Below the pieces are notes generated by a model. The model was not told the origin of the DNA and searched no databases. It was given only the letters and a program-made list of their open reading frames with translations. The translations under genes were made by a program, and so were the position numbers. A stretch of 64,000 bases of DNA from Spirochaetes bacterium RBG_16_49_21 (GTDB lineage: Bacteria > Spirochaetota > UBA4802 > UBA5550): the NCBI GenBank assembly GCA_001829495.1, contig MIBJ01000017.1, positions 83,342 to 147,341 of the forward strand, in the 5' to 3' direction. Shown in pieces: positions 1-8,741 of the stretch (positions within the stretch are counted from its first letter, which is position 1; the number at the start of each line of letters is the position of its first letter).

Positions 1-6
1 TGCATG

Positions 7-441
7 TCATTTAAACAAACTGGATTTCCCGGCCTTTTTTGCCATTTCCTGCGTCGCCTTCATGACCTCGGAATCCATCATATACTTCATCATCTTCATG
101 GAAACGGTAAGCAGCTTTTGGCTCAATTTGTCAATTCGCTCAAATTCTTCCCTCAGCTCCGGAGGCGGGTTCTTCCGGTCCATGGTCTTCAACTCCGGAT
201 ATTTCTTCATAAGCCATTCCGCGCTTGGCGCAAGCTTCTCCATTTTGTTTCCCCATTCGGTGATCGCCGCCGCTACTTCCTTTGCGCTGTTGGCTTTCTC
301 AAGCTCTGAGATATATCCCTCCTCCGCCTTAATTGTCTCGTTTAAGTATTCCTTCAGATCAGCATATTTCCCGGCCGGTTTACAGCCAAAGCTTATCAAT
401 GCCACCGCCGCTGTTATCAATATATAAATCTTCCTCAACAT
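7..441 (-). CDS. small predicted lipoprotein, helical
   Basis: This 144-residue protein starts with a lipoprotein signal: a basic N-terminus, a hydrophobic stretch and the lipobox LISFGC with the lipid-accepting Cys at residue 20. The mature part is rich in Lys, Glu and Met and looks almost wholly alpha-helical, without a motif I recognise. GGAG lies about 8 nt before the ATG, which supports the start. It reads in the same direction as trxB, about 95 nt upstream of it, so the two may share a transcript. It is probably a periplasmic protein anchored in a membrane. Function unknown. Confidence 0.75.
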   Translation of the reverse strand: MLRKIYILITAAVALISFGCKPAGKYADLKEYLNETIKAEEGYISELEKANSAKEVAAAITEWGNKMEKLAPSAEWLMKKYPELKTMDRKNPPPELREEFERIDKLSQKLLTVSMKMMKYMMDSEVMKATQEMAKKAGKSSLFK

Positions 442-535
442 GGCGCAACTCCTTCAGTGTGATTAATGAGTGAATATATCTTCAAATTATAAACAAGGCC
501 GAAGACGGCTAAGACATTAAAGGCTTCATGAAATA

Positions 536-1456
536 TTATGTCAAACCTAAAATATACTCATAGGCCTCCATAGCCGCGGTTGCACCGTCTGCCGCGGCCA
601 TAACGATCTGCCTCTTTGACCCGGTTCTTATATCCCCCGCAGCGAACAGCCCGGGCAGGGGTGTCCTCATGTTCATGTCCACGATGACCTCCCTCTCTTC
701 GCTGATGACTTCCTCGGGAAGAAAGCTGATATTGGCGTCAAAACCGATAAGTATGAATACTCCGTTCACATCCAGAATAGTCTCCTCCCCTGTCTTCAGA
801 TTTTTCAGATTAAGCTTCTCCACTGATTTATTTCCCGATATGGATTCAACCACCGAATCCATATATTGCACGATCTTACCGCCTGCAAAAATCCGATCCT
901 GAAGAATTTTATCTCCCCTGAGACGGTTTCTCCGGTGGATGAGGTATATCTTTTTTGCAAAATTTGTTAAGAAATGAATCTCCTCAAGCGCGGAATTCCC
1001 TCCGCCGATGACCGCTATGGTCTTATCTTTAAAAAACGCACCGTCGCAGGTTGCGCAGAAAGATACCCCCCTTCCGACGAACTCCTCCACGCCCGGAACA
1101 TTGAGCCTCCGGTACGCGGCGCCGGCTGCGGCAATGACTGTCCTTGCTTCCTGCGCCGGTCCGTCAGCCAGTTGAACCGAAAATACGCCGCTTTTGCCGT
1201 TTTTCCGCACTGAAACCACCTCACCGCTGGTTATCTCGACGCCCAGTCTGCGCGCCTGATTCTCCATGTTGGATACGAGTTCGAAGCCCCGGATCGGATC
1301 GATGAACCCCGGATAATTTTCGACCTCGTATGTATTTACAACCTGCCCGCCCGGGGACAGCCGCTCGATTAAAATCAAATCCAGACCCGCTCTGATTCCA
1401 TAAATAGCCGCAGTAAGACCTGCGGGCCCCGCACCGATGATTATAAGCTCCTTCAT
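536..1456 (-). CDS. trxB: thioredoxin reductase (NADPH)
   Basis: A flavoprotein of 306 residues, the normal length for low-Mr thioredoxin reductase, which passes electrons from NADPH through FAD and a redox-active disulfide to thioredoxin. Visible motifs are the FAD-binding GAGPAG (residues 8-13), the active-site CATC (134-137), the NADPH-binding GGGNSA (151-156), the HRR motif that contacts the NADPH phosphate, and the C-terminal GD-x(9)-A flavin motif. All key residues are intact, in contrast to the second family member at 61165-62148. GGGGA precedes the ATG. No thioredoxin gene is adjacent. Confidence 0.95.
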   Translation of the reverse strand: MKELIIIGAGPAGLTAAIYGIRAGLDLILIERLSPGGQVVNTYEVENYPGFIDPIRGFELVSNMENQARRLGVEITSGEVVSVRKNGKSGVFSVQLADGPAQEARTVIAAAGAAYRRLNVPGVEEFVGRGVSFCATCDGAFFKDKTIAVIGGGNSALEEIHFLTNFAKKIYLIHRRNRLRGDKILQDRIFAGGKIVQYMDSVVESISGNKSVEKLNLKNLKTGEETILDVNGVFILIGFDANISFLPEEVISEEREVIVDMNMRTPLPGLFAAGDIRTGSKRQIVMAAADGATAAMEAYEYILGLT

Positions 1457-1587
1457 ATTTTCCCCAGCAACTCATATTAATTGTGAGTTATTATACAATA
1501 AGTCTATTATGAACAAATTTGCCGATTATTGTATATTAATTCAATCAAAATATATTTTTATATGCTGCCCCATATAATTAATTTTTT

Positions 1588-1616
1588 TTGTAACAATCTT
1601 CAAAATAATCTATCAT
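1588..1616 (+). promoter_or_regulatory. candidate sigma-70 promoter for a small RNA
   Basis: TTGTAA (1588-1593) and TATCAT (1611-1616) are separated by exactly 17 bp in an AT-rich stretch with no gene. Predicted transcription starts near 1622 and runs straight into the terminator hairpin at 1651. AT-rich sequence gives false promoters easily; the strong terminator just downstream is the main support. Confidence 0.4.
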
Positions 1617-1621
1617 ATAAA

Positions 1622-1694
1622 CTAATTAAATACCCTCCAAAATCATTTAGGGAATAAGGGCTCTTTTCCAAAGAGAGCCTTTATTCCTTTTTTT
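1622..1694 (+). ncRNA. candidate small RNA of about 70 nt
   Basis: No reading frame occupies this strand between trxB and the PBP gene, yet it has a plausible promoter and a strong intrinsic terminator about 65 nt apart. The predicted RNA would have an unpaired 5' part of about 28 nt containing CCCTCC (1633-1638), followed by the terminator stem-loop. CCCTCC is complementary to Shine-Dalgarno sequences, a layout seen in trans-acting small RNAs. No known RNA family is recognised. This is an inference from sequence signals only. Confidence 0.35.
1651..1694 (+). terminator. intrinsic terminator, plus strand
   Basis: A 14-bp stem (GGAATAAGGGCTCT paired with AGAGCCTTTATTCC, one G-U pair) with a short loop is followed directly by a run of seven T. 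It is one of the strongest terminators in the window, although no plus-strand protein gene lies upstream. Confidence 0.8.
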
Positions 1695-1703
1695 GTTTTT
1701 ACA

Positions 1704-1732
1704 CAAAAAAAAAGGGGAACAAAGAGTTCCCC
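1704..1732 (-). terminator. intrinsic terminator, minus strand, downstream of the PBP gene
   Basis: Read on the minus strand, GGGGAAC - TCTTT - GTTCCCC is followed by nine T. It lies about 250 nt past the stop codon of the penicillin-binding protein gene at 1982. The intervening 1733-1981 has no gene that I can support, so this is either a long 3' UTR or a second untranslated RNA. CCCCAACTGTGGGG, overlapping the stem, could form an alternative hairpin. Confidence 0.7.
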
Positions 1733-1981
1733 CCAACTGTGGGGTATAGAATGAGGTATTAACAATATGGGGTTCAATCAATCTTAATGAATCGTAGCAT
1801 ACTTCATAGTAACCCCTGCTTATTGTTTTTGCAATGGCAAGATGGTCAATATTCCTGTAGTTATTCTCCTGATTATTTTGTAGGATTTTTTAACGGCCTC
1901 AAGTAGGAAAAATGCCCCCCGTCTGATTGTGAACCTCGCCGTTGCGCAAACTTAACTGCTTGATCGGAGCCGCCCATGCTT

Positions 1982-4900
1982 TTATATCTTGGTTCTTTTG
2001 GCTTTTTGTAGCAGGTGCGTATTCACCTGTTTTCTTTTTTTCTTGTTCCTCTTTTTCCTTTCATATTCATTATCGCCGCTGTAAAAATCCTCGTCAACCT
2101 TGATGCGCGCATCATACGTGCGCCCGAACGCCCGGGCGATCCTTCCGATTTTTCCCGGTGCGGCAAACCGCTCAATGAGCTGGCCGGCCCGTTTTAAATT
2201 CCCCCGCTCCAGGTAAGAGCGGATCATCCTCCCGAAGGCGGGATCATTCGAGTCGAATTTCTTTGCCAGATTCAAAAACATCTCATAAAATCGGGCCGCG
2301 GCCGCGTATTGCTCTTCGGCAAACTTTCCGTCAGCCTGTTTCAGATGTTCCTCCCGTTTCTCCTCCTGTATCTGATACACATCCAATCGCCTGGCTCTAA
2401 ACGATCCTCCCTTTAACCAGTATTGATTGTTCATCAATACGATATCCCTGGTTTGCCCGGCCAGTCGGCCGAGAAAGGCATCAAAATCGTCCTCTTTCAT
2501 GATCCGTGAGCGGTCGAATATACCGGACACTATGCCATGCAACAGGGGGACCGCGAGCATATCAGCAGCCTCGCCGATCGAATAATTACGCCTGTTCCCC
2601 AGCCGCACCCCCGCGATATAGGTGTTGTTTCCGGCTATAAAATGCACGGTGGCAAGAGCGTCTCTGAATTCGTTCGACGTCCCGGTTTTACCGGCGCCGA
2701 TTCCGGCCATGGGATGCATGGTGCCCCGCTTGACGATATCCCTGAGCGCCAGATTAATAAGCAGGCACGCCGCTTTAATCCGCTCCTCCCCGTACTGTTC
2801 GATCAGCGGGCTCTTGATCGGCCGGTAATCCGGCATCATACTCATGCCGCCCGGAAGGCGCACCAGTTCAAGACAGGTTTGCCGTTTCAAAACCCCCCGG
2901 TTGGGAAAAATGGAATAGGCCTGGAGAAATTTATCGTACCGCTGGTCGCCGTTTGACCCGCCCAGGATAATCGAGCGAAAGGGCTGATGTTCCCCATCCT
3001 GGCTGGTGATCCCCATGGTCTCGTTTAACAGGCGGGCGAACACACCGGGCGTCACAATCTCCTGTATCTGTACATGCACGCTGTTGACCGACCGCACCAG
3101 CGCCTCCTCAACGCTTATCCATCGATCGGTATATCTCGTAATGTTCTTCGGAGACCACGACCAGTATTTCTCGATATTCTCGATCTCCGAAAGTCTGCCG
3201 GGAAATTTGTGGATATAGTTTTGAAAAATCCGCCTCTGTTCAAGGGAATAGGTTTTATAGGTCACCCTCTTATTTTTGAACTCGTCTTGTAAATTGTAAC
3301 CCATAAGAATAAAATAAAGGTCAAGGATCGGCTTCAGGCTTGAGCCGAGAGAGCGGTTCGCCAGGGTGACCCAGTCCCACTCGTCCTCAATACGGGAAGT
3401 TCCTCCGACATCCGCCAGAATTTTATTTAAGACCCTCGGCTCCGCGCTCAAAGCTCTTTCGTTGGCAAGAACTATCCGCGCACCCCCCTCCATGAGAACC
3501 GTATCGGGCTGGCCGTTGACCAGGTATTCGGGCGCCACACGGATATGCATCGAATGCCGGTCAATTGCGGCCTGGAGTTTCCGCTGCATGTTCATGTTTA
3601 TGGTGGTGACCACGACGAGGCCCGAGTCCGACCTATCGGGGCCAAGCTCGCGATCGATCTCACGCTTTATATTATTGATCAGCCTGCTGGTGAGTGAGAA
3701 CACGCCGGGAGCAAAATCGAAGGCGACCTTCTGGCGATGCCGGGCATCCAGATATTCGTCCCTGGATATCCCTCCATTCTCATATAAAATCCTCAGGATT
3801 CCATTAAGCCGCATCTCGATCCACGCCCGGGCGCTCTCCTTGGACGCGATGATTTCCGCAACGCTTCTCCGGTCGACCTTGTATGCGGCATTATCCCTTT
3901 CCCAATCGGCAAGTGCAGCCGGACCGACCCCCTTTTTCTCCATGAGCGACTTCAATTCAACCGCTTTAAGCCACTGGGCGTACTCCTTGATCCGCGACGG
4001 CTTCTTGATTGCGGCAACCAGCATTATCCGCTCGCGCAGGTTGAGATCATCGAGCCTTTTCATGAAATACATTTCCGCCTGGGACTTGAACCCCCGTACG
4101 TCCGAATAGAGATGGCCGCCGTACACCTCATTGACATACGCCTCAAGGATATTGTCCTCCGACCAGAACCAGTCGACTGCGAGCGAGGCGGGGAGCTCAT
4201 GCTCCTTCTGAACGATCTGCCGCTCGGCAAAGCTCTTTTTATCCGACAGGGTCGGGATAAGCTTCGTGTAAAGCATCTCCATGACCTGATTGGACAGGGA
4301 GCTCCCCCCGCGGCCCTCATCCCTGAACGCGGCTTTGAACCGCTCTTCCAGGCGGCCACATGTCTCCGTAAGCCCGGTCATGCCGTCCCGCGCGGTAAAA
4401 TCATGAGAGTATGCGAGAAGAGCGCGAACAAGCTTTTTGGCTATCTGCGGTATGATAACGAGATTATCGTTCCCCCGGTGGGGAACCGGGAAAAGGTCAT
4501 TGCCGAAGCGCCGGTCTTCACGCAGAATAACGGCCTTGATCATCACCGGGGGAATTTCCCCGATATCAGCCCACTTCAGGGAGTTGCCCTTGTGGTAGAG
4601 CACGGTGATACAGTCAAAAATTTTATTCACCCGTCGGACCCACAAGAGCGGCGCGGGACTCTCCATGATCTTGCCGGATATGCTTGCGGAAATCCTTTTC
4701 TCCGGGATATCCGTATAATCAAAAAGATTCAGTTTATGGCCTGACGCACTGTCGATGAAGGAGAGGAGCGTATCCCACCACCGCTTGTTCACGACCATAT
4801 CCATAAGCCTGTTGAAGCGCCTCCGGTCGGATTTCGCGAGGTCCCGTATCGCATCATGATCGACGGATACGGCCGTGAGGCCGTTTTGATCCTGAACCCG

Positions 4901-5881
4901 GAGAGCCTTATACGAACCATAATTAAGCTCAACCGCTACCTGCGCGTTGTTGTTTATCCGGTAATTATTCCACACCGAAGGGGGGCTTCCATCGGATTTG
5001 AAATCAAAAAATTTCGATTCATGGTTTCTCAGGAAAATCCTGTCAGCCCTGCGGGCATACGGTGAATCAAAGCTCTCGATGACCCGGCCCAGACCGGCAA
5101 AGGTATAGAAGTATTCATTCTTTGAGATGCCGTATACGAGCATTCCCAGGTCAAAGAGAAACAGGGAGCCGTACCAGAGAAGGGCCGCGCCTATGACAAG
5201 CTTTTTCAATGCCGGTATCATCCGCTGAACGTGGGTTGAGGTATCTTTAAGCATCATTCTTTCACATAAAAATACCACGAGCCGTTCCGCCTCGTGCGGA
5301 AGGAACAGCTTTTCCCGGCCGAGCGCGAAGGAAGTCTCGTTCCTCAAAAATTCTTTCGGATCAAAGGAGGGGAAAAAATGAATGAGGTATGATTCAGGCA
5401 CGGGTTCCGATCCGTTCTCATGGCCGAAAAAGGCGTAGTATCTCTCCCTGTCCCTGAAGAGCTCCTTCAGGTGTCCGGTCTTTTTCCCGTGCGCGGGCAG
5501 ATGCCTCGCAATCGCCGTCAGATCATCGAGTTTGAAGTACCGTTCCTCAGCCTGAAGATTGAAGCACAAAAGGTAATCCCTGAGCATATCGTGAAAAGCA
5601 GGAGTAGGGACCGCGAATTCATCCGATTCCGGCCGATGATCCTGCGTAAAATACCGCCGGGAATCAGGATCAGTGAGAATCGACTTTATAAATTCGTTGA
5701 TTACGGAAATTTTCCTGCCTGTTTGATTCTGTAGAATGATACCGTCGGCATACAGGGAGGCTGCCAGGACGGCAAGGCGCAAAATATTCGTCCTGATCCA
5801 AAGGCTGTTCGGCACCCACCTGCGCGGCAGGATCCCTTTTATTATTCTCGCAATCAGCTCTGTTATGGCTTTGTATATCAT
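1982..5881 (-). CDS. class A penicillin-binding protein with long N-terminal extension and TPR-like tail
   Basis: A bifunctional peptidoglycan synthase of 1299 residues, much longer than the usual 750-900. A GT51 glycosyltransferase domain is marked by EDRRF (455-459) and GGSSLSNQ (525-532). The transpeptidase domain carries SSLK (847-850, nucleophile Ser in SxxK), SVN (931-933) and KTG (1065-1067). The main membrane segment is at about 226-251, so some 225 residues precede it, whereas PBP1 proteins normally have their anchor at the N-terminus. Residues about 1160-1260 look like TPR helices, and the tail is very basic. No good Shine-Dalgarno precedes the ATG, so a later start is possible. Confidence 0.88.
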   Translation of the reverse strand: MIYKAITELIARIIKGILPRRWVPNSLWIRTNILRLAVLAASLYADGIILQNQTGRKISVINEFIKSILTDPDSRRYFTQDHRPESDEFAVPTPAFHDMLRDYLLCFNLQAEERYFKLDDLTAIARHLPAHGKKTGHLKELFRDRERYYAFFGHENGSEPVPESYLIHFFPSFDPKEFLRNETSFALGREKLFLPHEAERLVVFLCERMMLKDTSTHVQRMIPALKKLVIGAALLWYGSLFLFDLGMLVYGISKNEYFYTFAGLGRVIESFDSPYARRADRIFLRNHESKFFDFKSDGSPPSVWNNYRINNNAQVAVELNYGSYKALRVQDQNGLTAVSVDHDAIRDLAKSDRRRFNRLMDMVVNKRWWDTLLSFIDSASGHKLNLFDYTDIPEKRISASISGKIMESPAPLLWVRRVNKIFDCITVLYHKGNSLKWADIGEIPPVMIKAVILREDRRFGNDLFPVPHRGNDNLVIIPQIAKKLVRALLAYSHDFTARDGMTGLTETCGRLEERFKAAFRDEGRGGSSLSNQVMEMLYTKLIPTLSDKKSFAERQIVQKEHELPASLAVDWFWSEDNILEAYVNEVYGGHLYSDVRGFKSQAEMYFMKRLDDLNLRERIMLVAAIKKPSRIKEYAQWLKAVELKSLMEKKGVGPAALADWERDNAAYKVDRRSVAEIIASKESARAWIEMRLNGILRILYENGGISRDEYLDARHRQKVAFDFAPGVFSLTSRLINNIKREIDRELGPDRSDSGLVVVTTINMNMQRKLQAAIDRHSMHIRVAPEYLVNGQPDTVLMEGGARIVLANERALSAEPRVLNKILADVGGTSRIEDEWDWVTLANRSLGSSLKPILDLYFILMGYNLQDEFKNKRVTYKTYSLEQRRIFQNYIHKFPGRLSEIENIEKYWSWSPKNITRYTDRWISVEEALVRSVNSVHVQIQEIVTPGVFARLLNETMGITSQDGEHQPFRSIILGGSNGDQRYDKFLQAYSIFPNRGVLKRQTCLELVRLPGGMSMMPDYRPIKSPLIEQYGEERIKAACLLINLALRDIVKRGTMHPMAGIGAGKTGTSNEFRDALATVHFIAGNNTYIAGVRLGNRRNYSIGEAADMLAVPLLHGIVSGIFDRSRIMKEDDFDAFLGRLAGQTRDIVLMNNQYWLKGGSFRARRLDVYQIQEEKREEHLKQADGKFAEEQYAAAARFYEMFLNLAKKFDSNDPAFGRMIRSYLERGNLKRAGQLIERFAAPGKIGRIARAFGRTYDARIKVDEDFYSGDNEYERKKRNKKKRKQVNTHLLQKAKRTKI

Positions 5882-6133
5882 GGAGATTCAGCGCAACAAT
5901 TCCGGCTCCGTACGGTAAGGGCGCACCCATTATATTCAGAACAGCTGCTCCTCCGTTATGTCACATCATAAACTATGAGTTTGTCAAGTACTTTGAGCTG
6001 AACCGTACGGCTGTGGCGGGGGGAAAAAAATCATTGATTATTGAGTTTTGCAACGAGTCTAATATAAAATTTGACTTGAAATTTTTTTATCATGGATATG
6101 CTCTAGCATCAATGCCACGAAGTGCGGAGGAAC

Positions 6134-6403
6134 ATGAATAAAAAAATTGCTGCGGCGTGTCTCATCCTGACCGTCATCTCAGGCTTCTCCTGCAAGGAAG
6201 AGCAGATAGTCGGCGGCGAAAAGGAAGGCAGATGCGTAAGCGGAAACTGCCGCAACGGCGCCGGAACCTATCTCTACCCCAACGGCAACCGATACGAAGG
6301 AGAATTCAAAAGCGGCATGCCGTTCGGCTACGGGACGATGTATTATACAAACGGCATAGTACTAAAAGGGAAATGGAAGTGGGGAAAACCGGATCTCAGA
6401 TAA
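6134..6403 (+). CDS. small MORN-repeat lipoprotein
   Basis: An 89-residue protein with a lipoprotein signal (MNKK, hydrophobic core, lipobox ISGFSC) followed by about two MORN-type repeats (YPNGNRYEGEF and YTNGIVLKGKW). MORN repeats form beta-hairpins that often bind lipids or proteins. The ATG at 6134 gives a clean signal peptide; a GTG at 6122 would add four residues. GGAGG lies only 3 nt before the ATG, a tight spacing. The protein is probably anchored on the periplasmic or surface side. Partner unknown. Confidence 0.7.
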   Translation: MNKKIAAACLILTVISGFSCKEEQIVGGEKEGRCVSGNCRNGAGTYLYPNGNRYEGEFKSGMPFGYGTMYYTNGIVLKGKWKWGKPDLR

Positions 6404-6426
6404 ATAAAATCGAACGCATCGGAGCC

Positions 6427-6549
6427 ATGGCAGACGAAAACAAGACCAACACGGAGCAAAAGCTTAAGGAAAGGATTAAGCAGGATCTGCTGCAAAGATA
6501 TGATTCCGAGGATAAAGAGGAAATTGAATTTCTTTTGAAGCGGCTTTGA
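6427..6549 (+). CDS. tiny charged helical protein, 40 aa
   Basis: A small frame just after the MORN lipoprotein encodes 40 residues rich in Lys, Glu and Asp and likely a single amphipathic helix ending in LLKRL. GGAG sits next to the ATG. An in-frame ATG at 6373, overlapping the end of the MORN gene, would give 58 residues and suggests translational coupling. No known family is recognised. Convergent with the lipoprotein gene at 6572. Confidence 0.4.
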   Translation: MADENKTNTEQKLKERIKQDLLQRYDSEDKEEIEFLLKRL

Positions 6550-6571
6550 CCGGGAAGAACAGCACTCCTCT

Positions 6572-7528
6572 TCACTGCCTGTCTATTTTAAGTTCTCCAA
6601 GGGCGGTATCATTCCATTTAAGCCCCTTGTAAACGCTCTCAATGATGAACCGTATTCGCAGGACGTTCTTATAAACCCCGGCATCCTGATAATCCCGCAT
6701 GGTATCCGCAAAATTAATGATCGAGGCGCGCTGTATGCCTCCTGAGTCCAAGTATTCAACCCGCATGCTTTTGACGCGATTATTGAGCTTATACAGATCG
6801 CCGTTCGCGCCGTATTGCGCAAATCTCGGGTCAACCTTTACAAAGCCGTTGATCATTGATACCTTAATCGATACCGGTTCAGGGAATGTGACTTCCACCC
6901 AATCGCCGATTCCGGCGTTCCCGACCTGCCAGGTGGTTCCCGGATTCTTATCAAAAAGATTCATGACGGTGTAGGTATACCCTCCTCCTTCAGGCAGCAT
7001 TGAAGAAGACTCGACAAAAGACCTGCCTATTTCGCCGAGGGCGACCTCATGCCTGAGCCGGCTTGTAACGTCTGATCCTTTTTTGAAGGTGCCTTTTTTT
7101 ACCCATCCATTCTGACCCGAATTTATGCTCACGTCATACCACTGGTCTTTCGTCCGTAACATGAGAGCCTTCGTGCCTGCAGGGAGGGCGGCTATTATCC
7201 GTGAATCAAGGTCCGGCTGATCATACAGTTTGGCCGGTTCAGTGAACACGATGACCTGTTTTTTCCCTTTATGGATGTAGACTTTCCGGATCCACCCTTC
7301 GGTAACGCCGTCGGCAAGCTGTACCTTCATCCAATCTCCATTCTTCTGCTCCTGCATGATCGTTACAACCTGGCCCCTGTTCACTGCATTGATCCATTTA
7401 AAGGCCCCCTTCCGGTCGGTCGGCTGGTCTCTCAGGCCGGTGGATACCAGGGATACTCCTTCTTTCTTGCAGCCGAAAAAAAATAAAAACAGGACACATG
7501 CGATACCGAGAAACACTCTTTTTTTCAT
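6572..7528 (-). CDS. lipoprotein with SH3-like domains and a NADase-type glycan-binding domain
   Basis: A 318-residue protein with lipobox FFFGC (Cys20). The N-terminal half holds two bacterial SH3-like segments (about 25-85 and 90-145) that end in W-IRK and W-VKK strands. The C-terminal half matches the discoidin-like NADase-type glycan-binding domain common in Leptospira and other spirochaetes: SSSMLPEGG, NLFDKNPGTTW and IGDWVEVTF are its recognisable parts. Both modules bind cell-wall or glycan ligands, so a role at the cell surface is likely. AAGGGA precedes the ATG. The domain type is one of the taxonomic hints in the window. Confidence 0.8.
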   Translation of the reverse strand: MKKRVFLGIACVLFLFFFGCKKEGVSLVSTGLRDQPTDRKGAFKWINAVNRGQVVTIMQEQKNGDWMKVQLADGVTEGWIRKVYIHKGKKQVIVFTEPAKLYDQPDLDSRIIAALPAGTKALMLRTKDQWYDVSINSGQNGWVKKGTFKKGSDVTSRLRHEVALGEIGRSFVESSSMLPEGGGYTYTVMNLFDKNPGTTWQVGNAGIGDWVEVTFPEPVSIKVSMINGFVKVDPRFAQYGANGDLYKLNNRVKSMRVEYLDSGGIQRASIINFADTMRDYQDAGVYKNVLRIRFIIESVYKGLKWNDTALGELKIDRQ

Positions 7529-7557
7529 GTCATGAATTCCCTTATAAATCCTTTCTC

Positions 7558-7699
7558 TGACCTCACCCCCCGGCCCCCTCTCCCATTAAGAAATGAAAAA
7601 AGGAGAAGGGGAGTCTAAGGATGAAGCCTAATGCTTCGAAAACCCTCTCCTTTCTTCCGAGATTAATGGGAGAGGGTGCGCAGAGCGCGGGTGAGGTCG
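7558..7699. repeat. MITE-like palindromic repeat, full-length copy
   Basis: A stretch of about 142 bp whose ends are inverted copies of each other: it opens with TGACCTCACCCCCCGGCC, CCCTCTCCCATTAA and closes with TTAATGGGAGAGGG then GGGTGAGGTC. The left two thirds recur almost base for base at 63702-63796. It has no coding capacity and lies between two minus-strand genes. Such elements are usually non-autonomous insertions or REP-type repeats. Confidence 0.8.
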
Positions 7700-7769
7700 T
7701 CTCTGCAAGAGCATATTTTTAGACAAGCTCACCCCTCTTATAAAAATAAATAAGCACCAATATCTTGTG

Positions 7770-8591
7770 TCAATAAAAATATCTCGATATAAACCGGTTC
7801 AGTCCGGCCTTGTAAATCCCCATGGATTCAATGAATCCGCTATTATGCAAGCCGTGAATGATCAGAAACTCTTTCGGCTGTCGCGCATGCTCGAAAATAC
7901 GCGTGCCCAGCATATAGGGAACAATATCATCGTCGGGGCTGTGTACAACGAGGACCGGGCACGTGACGCGGGCGATATAGTTTTCCGTGTTATATGCATT
8001 TCCGAAAATTATCCGGCCGGGCGCGAACGGATAGTGAAAATCGGCGACATCGGCGATCCTGGTGAAGGTGGATTCAAGTATGAGAGCGCCGGGTTTATAC
8101 TTTTGCGCAAGCCAGGCCGCAATAGGACCGCCGAGGGATCTGCCGATCAGAATAACCTCATCAGGGGAGATCTTTTTGACTTTGAGAAGATAATTCCATG
8201 CAGCATCAACATCCCGGTATGTCCCCTCCTCTGTAGGGGTGCCGAGGCTTCGGCCGTATCCCCGGTAATCGAACACCATCGTATTCAGGTTCATTGAATG
8301 GAAGATCACTATCGTGTCCAGAAGGAATGATATATTGCCGCCGTTCCCGTGACAGAAGAGGAGCGTGGCCCGCGCCGATTGCGCAGGAACCCACCACCCG
8401 TTCAGCATAACATCGTCCCCGGTTTTGAAGCTGACATCCTCATAAGCCAGGCCGACTGCGGACGGATAGGAGACTATATGCTTATGAGGATAAAAAATAA
8501 ATTCATTCTTGATGCGGCAGCCGGCCAGCAAAAAGGAGGCGATCAGTACGACCGCCGGTGCGGACATATATCTATCTTTTATCCTATTCAT
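7770..8591 (-). CDS. alpha/beta hydrolase lipoprotein
   Basis: A serine hydrolase of the BEM46/S33-like group, 273 residues from the chosen ATG. It has a lipoprotein signal ending in LLAGC, the oxyanion-loop motif HGNGG, the nucleophile elbow GRSLGG (GxSxG), an Asp in the PDDD turn and a His in HGLHNSG near the C-terminus, so the triad is complete. The start at 8591 follows GGCAGG; the frame extends to an ATG at 8621 that has no ribosome site. Substrate unknown; esterase or peptidase-like activity in the periplasm is likely. Confidence 0.8.
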   Translation of the reverse strand: MNRIKDRYMSAPAVVLIASFLLAGCRIKNEFIFYPHKHIVSYPSAVGLAYEDVSFKTGDDVMLNGWWVPAQSARATLLFCHGNGGNISFLLDTIVIFHSMNLNTMVFDYRGYGRSLGTPTEEGTYRDVDAAWNYLLKVKKISPDEVILIGRSLGGPIAAWLAQKYKPGALILESTFTRIADVADFHYPFAPGRIIFGNAYNTENYIARVTCPVLVVHSPDDDIVPYMLGTRIFEHARQPKEFLIIHGLHNSGFIESMGIYKAGLNRFISRYFY

Positions 8592-8741
8592 CCTGCCAAA
8601 AACATCCTTGGTTCCGACCAATCACGGTTTACGATAATTATTTCTTGCACAATATCAATATATTTTTATGCATGGAGATTAAAATATTCATCAATTTAAT
8701 GCTTTATTTATTTGCATCTTTGCCTTTTTAAGGTACGTATA

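Noticed and set aside
1733..1981. 4.5S/SRP RNA, 6S RNA or tmRNA in the gap
   Set aside because: The conserved SRP tetraloop segment and tmRNA ends were not found, and no 6S-like central bubble is evident by eye. Only a generic untranslated stretch can be claimed.
3366..4109. Open frame of 247 codons opposite the PBP gene
   Set aside because: Ser/Arg-rich antisense frame with no domain; the PBP on the other strand has all its motifs.
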